A DNA stretch of 27,872 nt from an uncultured Clostridia bacterium. GTDB taxonomy: Bacteria > Bacillota > Clostridia > Tissierellales > Peptoniphilaceae. Positions 7,794-15,928 of this stretch are shown here, one piece after another. A program made the position numbers and the translations under genes. Location: the NCBI GenBank assembly GCA_947254025.1, contig CAMYBS010000014.1:1-27872 (forward strand), given 5' to 3'. Every line of letters begins with the position of its first letter. Positions within the stretch are counted from its first letter, which is position 1. A model generated the notes under the pieces. It ran no database searches. It had not been told where the DNA came from and was given only the letters and a program-made list of their open reading frames with translations.

Positions 7794-9205
7794 ATGAAAA
7801 GACCTGTTTTTGAAGCATTATCAAAATTAAAAGATGAAAATTCTGTTTCTTTCCACATGCCTGGTCATAAGGGAAAGAACACATTGTTTAACTGGGGAGA
7901 CTACATCCCAGCTATTGACACGACAGAAACTTATGGTATGGACAACTTGCTTGAACCAAGAGGAGTAATTCTTGAGAGTGAGAAGGAAGCTGCCAAAGTA
8001 TTTGGAGCGATGAACACTTACTACGCTGTTAATGGTTCTACTGGAAGTATATATATTGCCATAGCAACTATAACTAAGCCAGGAGATACTATCATTGTTC
8101 AAAGAAACTGCCATAAATCAGTATATAACGCGTTGATACTAAACAGACTAAACCCTGTTTACGTATATCCAAAATATAACGACGACTACCACGTACTTAC
8201 TGGTGTTGATCCAGATGAGATAGAGGACTTGATTCTTGACAACCCTGAGGTAAAGGCTGTTGTAGTAACTCACACTAACTACTATGGAATTGCTTCAGAC
8301 CTTGAAAGGATAGCTGAGATCTGCCACAATTACGGCAAGATACTTATGGTTGATGAGGCTCACGGACCACATATGAAGTTCGATGACAGACTTCCTAAGT
8401 CAGCTCTTGAGTGCGGCGCAGACATAGTTATCCACTCTACACATAAGACACTTACAGGCTTTACACAAACATCTATGATACACGTTGGCTCTGAAAGGAT
8501 AGACACTAACAAACTTAGAGACAGATTCCAACTATATACAACAACATCACCATCGTATCTGTTCACTCTATCTAATGAGACTGCATGTGCATACATGGAC
8601 GGAGAAGGTAGAGAGAAGCTTCATCACAATGTAACTAAGTGCTTGGAGTTCATCGAAGAGCTTAAGAAGATAGACAGAGTTGAAGTCTTCGAAGGCGACG
8701 AATTTGACAAGACTATCAAATCAAAAGACAACACTAAGATATTATTTAAGCTTGAAGGCGTTAAGGGCTCAAGACTTAGAAAAGAACTTTACGAAAGACA
8801 CAATATAAGACTTGAGATGAGTGACTATTACTACGCACTAATATTTGCAACTTTAATGAATGAAGATTCTGATTACGACAAGCTTCTTGAAGCAATCAGA
8901 GACCTTTCAAAGAACCTTTCTTATGAAGAAGTTAAGCATATAAGAGTTAATATGCCTGATCCAAAGATCATAATCAGACCAGCGGATGCATATTACTCAT
9001 CAAAGAGGATAATCAGCCTTAAGGACTCTTTAGGAGAGATAGTAACGTCTCCAATAATTCCTTATCCACCTGGAGTACCACTACTAGTACCAGGCGAAGA
9101 GATTACTGAAGAGATACTTGAACATATACAATTCTTAAAGGAATCAGACCTTAACATAGTAGGTCTACTTGGTGATGACCAAGACTCGTTGGTTGTAGTA
9201 GACTA

Positions 9206-9206
<1 letters not shown>
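7794..9206 (+). CDS. Orn/Lys/Arg decarboxylase family protein (YaaO type)
   Basis: A 470-aa PLP enzyme of fold type I, the short form found in Firmicutes (E. coli lysine and ornithine decarboxylases are over 700 aa). It would decarboxylate arginine, lysine or ornithine to a polyamine; the substrate cannot be told from sequence. Evidence: HMPGHKG at the N terminus, VDEAHGPH (PLP-binding Asp and following His), HSTHKTLTGFTQ with the PLP lysine at K218, and a C-terminal domain containing PYPPGVPLLVPGE. AAGGAGG precedes the ATG. It overlaps tmk by one base. The yaaO-tmk-yaaQ order is the same as in B. subtilis. Confidence 0.92.
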
Positions 9207-10160
<954 letters not shown>

Positions 10161-10170
10161 GAGTAAATTT

Positions 10171-11088
10171 GTGTTTGAGAAAATATTTGGCAATGATGAA
10201 GTAAAGAAAATACTTTATAACGATATTAGCACTAATAAGCTTGTATCATCCTATATTTTTGAAGGCAAAGACAGTGATTATGTAGAAAGCCTTGCGATGG
10301 AATTTGCAGGGCTTCTTCTTAATTCTAAAAATCCAGATAAGAAAGTTGACTTCACTGTATTTGGTAAGACGGACAAGATAAACAAAGAGCAGGCGCAGTC
10401 TATAGCCAAGGATGTCTATGTAAGACCCTTTGAGCTAGATAGAAAGGTCTACTTATTACTGGGCAGTGAAGATATACAAATTGAGAGTCAAAACGTTCTT
10501 CTAAAGACACTTGAGGAGGCACCAAGTTATGTTGTAGTAATCTTTGTTACTAAGAGCCTTAACATGATACTTGATACCATAATCTCAAGGAGCAAACTTA
10601 TTAGAGTGATGCCTCTTAGCATAAGTGAGCTTAGGGACTATATAGATGAAAATTACTCTAAGCTTAAAAATAAGGAGCTATATGCATCCATTGCCATGGG
10701 AAGCGTTGGTGCGCTTAAAGCCTTTGTAGAAGATGACAAGGAGCTTAAACTTAGAAAGAACAGTATAGAGATCATCATAGACATCTTAAAAAAGAAACGC
10801 TATGAGAGTATCAAGGCACTTGACTACTTAGAAGAGCAAAAAGATAATATTGAAAAGATACTTACATACTTTGAAATCTTTATCAAGGACATAGCATCGA
10901 GTGAATGTAGGATTGTTAATCTTGATTATAAAGATGAGATTAAAAGTTTTAAAGCTCTAGCACTATATGACTTGGTAGAGTGTATTGACATGATAGAAGA
11001 GACTAAGAGGTACTTAGGCAACAGTGGTAATTTTAGACTGCACCTTGAGACTCTAGTCTTAAATATGATAGAAAAATTTGACAGGTGA
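10171..11088 (+). CDS. holB: DNA polymerase III delta' subunit
   Basis: A 305-aa clamp-loader subunit with a GTG start at 10171, preceded by AGGAGT. Evidence: FEKIFGNDEVKKILYNDI at the N terminus, DFTVFGKTDKINKEQAQSIAKDVYVRPFE, KVYLLLGSEDIQIESQNVLLKTLEEAP and VTKSLNMILDTIISRSKLI (sensor and SRC-like region). The usual P-loop of bacterial homologues is replaced by FEGKDSDYVES, and no four-cysteine zinc module is seen, so it should not bind ATP. That is compatible with the structural role of delta'. Its position after tmk-darA and before ricT supports the call. Confidence 0.93.
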   Translation: MFEKIFGNDEVKKILYNDISTNKLVSSYIFEGKDSDYVESLAMEFAGLLLNSKNPDKKVDFTVFGKTDKINKEQAQSIAKDVYVRPFELDRKVYLLLGSEDIQIESQNVLLKTLEEAPSYVVVIFVTKSLNMILDTIISRSKLIRVMPLSISELRDYIDENYSKLKNKELYASIAMGSVGALKAFVEDDKELKLRKNSIEIIIDILKKKRYESIKALDYLEEQKDNIEKILTYFEIFIKDIASSECRIVNLDYKDEIKSFKALALYDLVECIDMIEETKRYLGNSGNFRLHLETLVLNMIEKFDR

Positions 11089-11092
11089 TTAA

Positions 11093-11983
11093 ATGAATAA
11101 AAAAATAATTGGCGTAAGATTCAAGCCCATAGGCAAGATATTCTACTTCGACCCGATGGGACAAGAATTTACTACTAATGACAAGGTTGTTGTTGAAACT
11201 GTGAGAGGTCTTGAACTAGGTGACGTTGTTGTTGCCGATAAGGAGATAGACCTTGAAGAGTTTGGTATACCTCTTAAGCCGATAATAAGAAAGGCGACTA
11301 AAGAGGACATAGATCAAAAGATGGATAACGACATCAGAAAGGCTGAAGCTAGAGAGATATTTATGCAAAAGAACGAGGAGTACGGTCTTGGTATGAACTT
11401 ACTTGACGTTGACTTTACTCTCGACTTAAACAAGGTTATCTTCTTCTTCACTGCTGAGGGCAGGGTTGACTTCAGAGAACTTGTTAAGGACTTAGCAAGA
11501 ATATTTAGAATGCGTATTGAGCTTAGACAAGTCGGTGTTAGAGACGAAGCAAAGTGCATACCATCAGTTGGTAAGTGCGGAAGAAAGACTTGCTGTTCAT
11601 CGTTCTTAGGTGAGTTCTCGCCTATTAGCATAAATCTTGCGAAGAACCAAGACTTAACGCTTAATGGTAGCAAGCTATCGGGTCTTTGCGGAAGGCTTAT
11701 GTGCTGCTTAAACTATGAGGCTGACCAATACAACGAGCTTGTTGACAAGATGCCTAAGATAGGCGCGATAGTTGTAACTGACAAGGGCAAGGGTGTTGTT
11801 ATCGATAGATTCATACTTAAGCAATCACTAAAGGTTGAGCTTAAGGAAGGAGAGAACGTTGGTAAGATTATACTTACCTTTGCTGATGAAGTTAAGAACA
11901 CAGGTAAGATTGACAGAAACTACGTACAAGAGTCATACACTGACGACGATCAAGAAGACATTAAGAATATAGAAGGTGACTAG
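11093..11983 (+). CDS. ricT: RicT/YaaT, PSP1-domain regulator of RNA processing
   Basis: A 296-aa PSP1 C-terminal-domain protein. In B. subtilis RicT forms the Y-complex with RicA and RicF, carries Fe-S clusters and directs RNase Y-dependent mRNA maturation. The PSP1 core spans about residues 60-150. Seven cysteines follow at 155, 162, 167, 168, 199, 204 and 205, within CGRKTCCSSFLGEF and SGLCGRLMCCLNYE, matching the family's cluster-binding region. The start is 4 bases after holB, as in Bacillus. RicA and RicF are not in the window. With no sporulation gene seen here, an RNA-processing role is more likely than a sporulation one. Confidence 0.94.
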   Translation: MNKKIIGVRFKPIGKIFYFDPMGQEFTTNDKVVVETVRGLELGDVVVADKEIDLEEFGIPLKPIIRKATKEDIDQKMDNDIRKAEAREIFMQKNEEYGLGMNLLDVDFTLDLNKVIFFFTAEGRVDFRELVKDLARIFRMRIELRQVGVRDEAKCIPSVGKCGRKTCCSSFLGEFSPISINLAKNQDLTLNGSKLSGLCGRLMCCLNYEADQYNELVDKMPKIGAIVVTDKGKGVVIDRFILKQSLKVELKEGENVGKIILTFADEVKNTGKIDRNYVQESYTDDDQEDIKNIEGD

Positions 11984-12625
11984 ATGTTTATTCAAGATAA
12001 AAAATTACTTATTGAGTTTGCAAAAAAGATGATTAAAGACGAGCTTACTGTTGGTACAGCAGGCAACATTAGTATATATGACCCAGATGAAAAGGCGATG
12101 GTTATCACGCCATCGGGGATTGCTTATGACAATATGAACTTTGATGACTTAGTTGTTATGGACCTTGATCTAAACATTTTAGAGGGCAAGAACAAACCAT
12201 CAACAGAGTCTTTCTTACACGCTCTCGTATATAAGAACAGAGAAGATGTTAGAAGCATAGTTCACACTCACTCGATATATGCGACAAGCTACAGCACTTT
12301 GCGTAGGCCATTAGCAGCGCTTCACTACATCATGGCAGATCTTGGCGGAGAAGATATTAAGTGCGCAGAGTATGAAGTCTTTGGCACACAAGAGCTAGCT
12401 GAGGCTGCACTTATTGCGCTTAAAGATAGAAAGGGCTGCCTACTTGCTAATCACGGCGTGCTTGCACTAGGTAAGGACGTTAAAGAAGCTTACTCAAACG
12501 CAAGAACCATAGAGTACATTGCTAAGATGTATCACATAGTACGCTTCGAAGACGATGTACACATACTAAGCAAGAAAGATATAGACGCGGTTATTGAAAG
12601 GATGAAGTCCTATGGACAAAAATGA
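11984..12625 (+). CDS. Class II aldolase (FucA/AraD family), possible 5-deoxyribulose-1-phosphate aldolase
   Basis: A 213-aa zinc aldolase of the fuculose-1-phosphate type. Visible active-site residues are Glu75, His94 and His96 (VHTHS) and His157 (NHGVLALG). GTAGNISIYDP and TPSG are the phosphate-binding segments. The family cleaves ketose-1-phosphates to DHAP plus an aldehyde. The next gene is an MtnA-like sugar-phosphate isomerase overlapping by 14 bases. That pairing matches the DHAP shunt, in which 5-deoxyribulose-1-phosphate or methylthioribulose-1-phosphate from SAM by-products is split to DHAP and acetaldehyde or methylthioacetaldehyde. The substrate is inferred from the neighbour only; L-fuculose-1-phosphate is the alternative. 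The gene starts directly after the ricT stop. Confidence 0.88.
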   Translation: MFIQDKKLLIEFAKKMIKDELTVGTAGNISIYDPDEKAMVITPSGIAYDNMNFDDLVVMDLDLNILEGKNKPSTESFLHALVYKNREDVRSIVHTHSIYATSYSTLRRPLAALHYIMADLGGEDIKCAEYEVFGTQELAEAALIALKDRKGCLLANHGVLALGKDVKEAYSNARTIEYIAKMYHIVRFEDDVHILSKKDIDAVIERMKSYGQK

Positions 12626-13670
12626 TAGGATGGATAAGGACCTTGGCTTCATGCTTAAGTACGAAAATGTTGCTTGGTTTGAAGATGGCAAGGTAAGGAT
12701 ACTAGACAGAAGAGTCTACCCAATAGAGACTCGCTACGAAGTATGCTCGAGCTATAAAGAAGTAAGAGATGCTATCAAGAACATGGTTACGCAAAGTGCA
12801 GGGCCATATACTGCCGCCTTCATGGGTATGGCACTGGCTGCATACGAAGCGAAGGACTATACTGAAGGTAAGTTCATTAAGCATATGAACGAAGCGAAGA
12901 TGGCACTTGCTAATGCTAGAGAGACAACATCTTTTAGAATGTTGCAAGTAACTCAAAGGGCATATGACATAGCCAAGGATGCGATAGAGAAGGATCTTGT
13001 ACCATATGAAGAGATATTCAAGGGCGCACTTGAGTCATTAGAGAGAAGGTACTCAGCCATAAACGAGGTGGCAAAGAATTTAGCAAAGCTTATGCCGGAC
13101 GAAGGAGCTATAATGACGCAATGCTTTGGCGAGACCATAGTCGGCTACATGATGCTTAGGGCGAGAGACCTTGGAAAGAAGATCAAGGTTTATTGTCCAG
13201 AGACGAGACCGTACTTGCAAGGAGCAAGGCTTACTGCATCAGTTTTAAGAAGTCAAGGCGAGGACGTGACAGTCATCACTGACAATATGGGCGCGTGGAC
13301 TATGAAGGAGAAGAATATAAGCTTATTTACATCAGCAGCCGATAGCATTACTAAGGAAGGTTACGTTGTCAACAAGGTTGGCACTTTGCAGCTCGCAATA
13401 TGCGCAAAGTACATGGGTATACCATACTTTGTAACAGGCATACCTGACTTAGGAAAGTCTGTTGGCGATGTAAGCATAGAGAAGAGAGACCCTCACGAAG
13501 CAACATCTTTCATGGGTAAGAGCCATGTAATGAAGGGCGTCAAGGGTTACTACCCAGCCTTCGATGTAACGCCTCCTGAACTAGTTTCAGCAGTTGTTAC
13601 TGATAGAGGCGTCTTTGCACCATATGACTTAGCTTCATATGGCAAGATGGGAGAAGTGGATTATTATTAA
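12612..13670 (+). CDS. MtnA-like (eIF2B-family) aldose-1-phosphate isomerase
   Basis: A 352-aa protein of the methylthioribose-1-phosphate isomerase / eIF2B-like family. Evidence: ETRPYLQGARLTASVL (sugar-phosphate-binding segment), VNKVGTLQLAICAKYMGIPYFV, and IEKRDPHEAT near the C terminus. The catalytic pair appears intact: Cys171 (MTQC) and Asp244 (SAADSI, in the place of the usual GADRI). Together with the overlapping aldolase it probably isomerises 5-deoxyribose-1-phosphate and/or methylthioribose-1-phosphate. The AADSI variant of the Asp motif suggests a divergent subgroup, not classical MtnA. The start is uncertain: ATG 12612 overlaps the aldolase by 14 bases; ATG 12630 is the alternative. 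The kinase and phosphorylase of the pathway are not in the window. Confidence 0.87.
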   Translation: MDKNDRMDKDLGFMLKYENVAWFEDGKVRILDRRVYPIETRYEVCSSYKEVRDAIKNMVTQSAGPYTAAFMGMALAAYEAKDYTEGKFIKHMNEAKMALANARETTSFRMLQVTQRAYDIAKDAIEKDLVPYEEIFKGALESLERRYSAINEVAKNLAKLMPDEGAIMTQCFGETIVGYMMLRARDLGKKIKVYCPETRPYLQGARLTASVLRSQGEDVTVITDNMGAWTMKEKNISLFTSAADSITKEGYVVNKVGTLQLAICAKYMGIPYFVTGIPDLGKSVGDVSIEKRDPHEATSFMGKSHVMKGVKGYYPAFDVTPPELVSAVVTDRGVFAPYDLASYGKMGEVDYY

Positions 13671-13671
13671 T

Positions 13672-14757
13672 ATGTTTAAAGAAATGAATGTTTACAAAAA
13701 AATACTCATAGCCATAATTGTGGTTTTGCTTCTTATACTTCTAGCGACATTTGCTTTTCCAAAGAAAGTTGTGAGCCTTGTAAGTAAGCTTAGCGCACAT
13801 AGAGAGAAGATGCTTACACTTGAGAAACTTTATTCAAGAAACTTAACTAGTGATATGAAGGTCTTTTTTAGAGATGATAAGATTTATTACCATAAAGATG
13901 GCACTCTAGTTATGACTAAGATGAGCGATGAAGATGTACTTAGAAGGGACTTTGAAGCGAGAGCTGCAAATGTTCAATTTAAGGATAAATACATCTATGC
14001 AACTGATGGACCGAGTGGCATTGTTAATATTTTAAGCTATGATGACCTTAAGGATGTAAAGAGTTTTAACTATGATGAAGATGTCGCCTTTGTTGATGAA
14101 AAGAACGGTAGATTCACTGCATGGCTTAGCGATGGTTTCAATGAAACGCTTCGTACTTATGACGACGAGTTCACAGAACGTTTTAGATATAAAGCAACGA
14201 ACCCTATACTAACATACAATGTTGACAAGGACTTCAAAACTATGCAGATAGCGTCCTTTGATCCGTTCTCAAGTGAGATCAAGGCATCCTTGTATAAAGA
14301 GATCAATAGAAAGGGCGAGAACAAGCTTCTGTATAAGTTCAACGGCGAAGTCATTGCCTTTATAGGTGAGCTAAAGGGTATGAAGCTAGTTGCAACGAAC
14401 AAGGGAATCTACTATATGCAAGAGTCATCAATAGTCTTCAAAAAAGAGTACAACACACTTAAGGATATAGTTATAAGTGGTGGCAAGGTATATCTTTTAT
14501 GCGACGACAAACTTATGGTTTTAAACGACAAGGCTGAAGTCTTAGAAGAGCACAGCTTCAACCAAAACGTTAGAAGCCTTCTTAAGTACAAAGATGACTT
14601 CATAGTCTACTCAGAGAGGGAAGTATATATTCCATCTAAAGATAAGTACTATATGAAGGACTTCCAAGAAGACATCAGAAATATATTCTTAAGCAAGGAC
14701 AGCATAGCTATAGTAAGTGATGAGAACATAACAATTTATTCAATAAATATTAAGTAA
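13672..14757 (+). CDS. Membrane-anchored extracytoplasmic protein, unknown (propeller-like)
   Basis: I do not recognise a named family with confidence. From the chosen ATG the protein is 361 aa: one strongly hydrophobic segment (about residues 11-29), then a soluble domain of repeated short beta-strand patterns (KIYYHKDGTLVM, YIYATDGPSGIVNIL, KGIYYMQESSIVF, KVYLLCDDKLMVL, DSIAIVSDENITIYSI). That looks like a six- to seven-bladed propeller facing outside the membrane, similar to DUF5711-type proteins. A longer reading from 13639 would overlap the isomerase by 32 bases and put a Trp-rich non-native tail first; ATG 13672, just after the stop, or 13684 is more likely. It is the last gene of the cluster. 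No clear terminator follows. Confidence 0.75.
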   Translation: MFKEMNVYKKILIAIIVVLLLILLATFAFPKKVVSLVSKLSAHREKMLTLEKLYSRNLTSDMKVFFRDDKIYYHKDGTLVMTKMSDEDVLRRDFEARAANVQFKDKYIYATDGPSGIVNILSYDDLKDVKSFNYDEDVAFVDEKNGRFTAWLSDGFNETLRTYDDEFTERFRYKATNPILTYNVDKDFKTMQIASFDPFSSEIKASLYKEINRKGENKLLYKFNGEVIAFIGELKGMKLVATNKGIYYMQESSIVFKKEYNTLKDIVISGGKVYLLCDDKLMVLNDKAEVLEEHSFNQNVRSLLKYKDDFIVYSEREVYIPSKDKYYMKDFQEDIRNIFLSKDSIAIVSDENITIYSINIK

Positions 14758-14791
14758 AGTATTAGATTTATTTATAATAAGACAATTTAAC

Positions 14792-14826
14792 TTGACAAAG
14801 CTATACTTTAAGTATAGATTATACTT
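14792..14826 (+). promoter_or_regulatory. Promoter/operator of yedF with overlapping palindromes
   Basis: TTGACA (14792-14797) is followed by the 17-bp palindrome CTATACTTTAAGTATAG (14801-14817). Its right arm is reused in a second palindrome, AAGTATA / TATACTT (14810-14816 and 14820-14826). Candidate -10 boxes are TAGATT (17-bp spacing) or GATTAT (19-bp spacing). The second palindrome ends exactly at the ribosome site AGGAGG (14827-14832). Another TATAAT (14773-14778) lies upstream, so the repeats could instead be in the leader RNA. A dimeric repressor or MerR-like activator site is likely; the regulator is unknown. Confidence 0.65.
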
Positions 14827-14840
14827 AGGAGGCGGTATTT

Positions 14841-15416
14841 ATGAAAGAAATAGATGCAAGAAAGTTGGCATGTCCAAAGCCAGTTATATTAACAAAGAAA
14901 GAATTGGACGCAATGGAAACAGGAGTTGTATGCACACTTGTTGACAACAAGGTTGCTACTGAAAACTTATCAAGACTAGCTGAGTCTATGGGACTTAAGG
15001 CTACAGTTGAAGAAGTAGAGGGTGATTACAAGGTAACTATCAATAAAGATCACATAGTTGCAGTGAAATCTGAAGAAGAATCCTTCGTTATAGGTATAGG
15101 AACTAACGTTATGGGTCACGGCGACGAAAAGCTTGGCGCTATACTTATCAAGAGCTTCTTATATACAGTTTCACAAACAGCACCACTACCAAAGACTATA
15201 GTCTTCTTCAATGGCGGAGTTAAACTAACATCTGAGGGCAGCGAAGTGCTTGAAGATATTAAGAACATGGAAGCTAATGGCGTTAAGATCATCTCATGCG
15301 GAACATGTCTTGACTTCTACGGTTTAAAAGAAAAACTTGCAGTTGGTGAAATTTCTAATATGTACACTATATACGAAACATTAGAAAAGGCTGATAAGAA
15401 CATAGTATTATCATAA
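14841..15416 (+). CDS. yedF: YedF, selenium-metabolism-associated sulfurtransferase-like protein
   Basis: A 191-aa protein with two domains: an N-terminal TusA/SirA-like domain with the CPKP motif (Cys11 in KLACPKPV), and a C-terminal DsrE-like domain (about 80-191) with FVIGIGTNVMGHGDEKLG and VKIISCGTCLDFYGL containing a Cys pair. This architecture is the YedF family, which co-occurs with selenium utilisation genes and may carry reactive Se or S; its reaction is not established. AGGAGG precedes the ATG. It shares one base with the next gene (TAATG) and leads a three-gene operon under a palindromic operator. No selD, selA or selenocysteine codon was seen in this window. Confidence 0.92.
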   Translation: MKEIDARKLACPKPVILTKKELDAMETGVVCTLVDNKVATENLSRLAESMGLKATVEEVEGDYKVTINKDHIVAVKSEEESFVIGIGTNVMGHGDEKLGAILIKSFLYTVSQTAPLPKTIVFFNGGVKLTSEGSEVLEDIKNMEANGVKIISCGTCLDFYGLKEKLAVGEISNMYTIYETLEKADKNIVLS

Positions 15417-15631
15417 TGAAAAGATACGTTTTAAGCTTCAACTCGACACACCACGCAATACTTGCTGAAGGCGTGTTCAAGAAGGAAGCTATAGAGTACA
15501 AGATGATACCAACACCAAGACACGTAAGTTTATCTTGCGGCTTGTCCATAGTCTTTAACAAGGACGACCTTGATAGAGTTAATAAACTTATCGAAGATAA
15601 GACAATTGAAGGCGAGGTCTTTGATTACTAA
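15416..15631 (+). CDS. DUF3343 putative Se/S carrier-like protein
   Basis: A 71-aa protein of the DUF3343 family: MKRYVLSFNSTHHAILAEGVFKK, then YKMIPTPRHVSLSCGLSIVF with the conserved Cys and Gly, and a C-terminal FNKDDLDRVNKL region. Members are often next to yedF or selenium genes and have been proposed as small Se/S carriers; this is not proven. Start and stop both overlap neighbours by one base (TAATG on each side), so translation is coupled. Confidence 0.9.
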   Translation: MKRYVLSFNSTHHAILAEGVFKKEAIEYKMIPTPRHVSLSCGLSIVFNKDDLDRVNKLIEDKTIEGEVFDY

Positions 15632-15834
15632 TGCTTGAGTACAAGGTAGATGATCTTGTGAAGATGAAGAAGACGCACCCTTGCGGCACGGATGAATTTA
15701 AAATCATGTCAATGGATGGAGGTCTTACTCTTAAGTGCACTAAATGTGATAGGGTGCTTGAGTTTACAAAGAAAGACTTTGAAAAGTACGTAAGAAAAAT
15801 TTATAGAGACGGAAAATTTATAAGTATAAGATGA
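15631..15834 (+). CDS. DUF951 small zinc-ribbon-like protein
   Basis: A 67-aa DUF951 protein: YKVDDLVKMKKTHPCG, then LKCTKCDRVLEF. Cys18, Cys36 and Cys39, perhaps with His16, could hold a zinc ion. Basic residues and a beta-rich pattern suggest nucleic-acid or ribosome binding, which is inference only. In other Firmicutes DUF951 genes commonly lie near mscS, parB or ychF; here the gene ends the yedF operon, overlapping the upstream gene by one base. A hairpin terminator follows the stop. Confidence 0.9.
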   Translation: MLEYKVDDLVKMKKTHPCGTDEFKIMSMDGGLTLKCTKCDRVLEFTKKDFEKYVRKIYRDGKFISIR

Positions 15835-15836
15835 TG

Positions 15837-15866
15837 GAGATGTGATTTATTTCACATCTCTATTTT
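15837..15866 (+). terminator. Terminator of the yedF operon
   Basis: GAGATGTGA (15837-15845) pairs perfectly with TCACATCTC (15852-15860) around a 6-nt loop. TATTTTAT follows. It starts just after the DUF951 stop. Confidence 0.82.
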
Positions 15867-15875
15867 ATGCGCATC

Positions 15876-15902
15876 AAAAAAGGCGGCACCTAAGGTGTCG
15901 CC
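15876..15902 (-). terminator. Terminator of the tryptophanase gene
   Basis: On the minus strand a GC-rich stem (15894-15902 with 15882-15890, one mismatch, 3-nt loop) is followed by six T (complement of A 15876-15881). It lies 27 bases beyond the tryptophanase stop. Confidence 0.88.
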
Positions 15903-15928
15903 TTTCGCATATATTCATATATATGATA

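Noticed and set aside
11314..11673. 119-codon minus-strand frame opposite ricT
   Set aside because: It lies inside a well-recognised gene, shows no family signature and has composition typical of an antisense reading.
12612..13670. Classical methionine-salvage MtnA alone
   Set aside because: The GADRI motif is altered and the partner is an aldolase, not MtnB-type dehydratase with enolase/phosphatase genes; a DHAP-shunt role fits better, though methylthioribose-1-phosphate is not excluded.
14841..15631. Selenocysteine codon in yedF or DUF3343
   Set aside because: No in-frame TGA is present; both genes end in ordinary stops.
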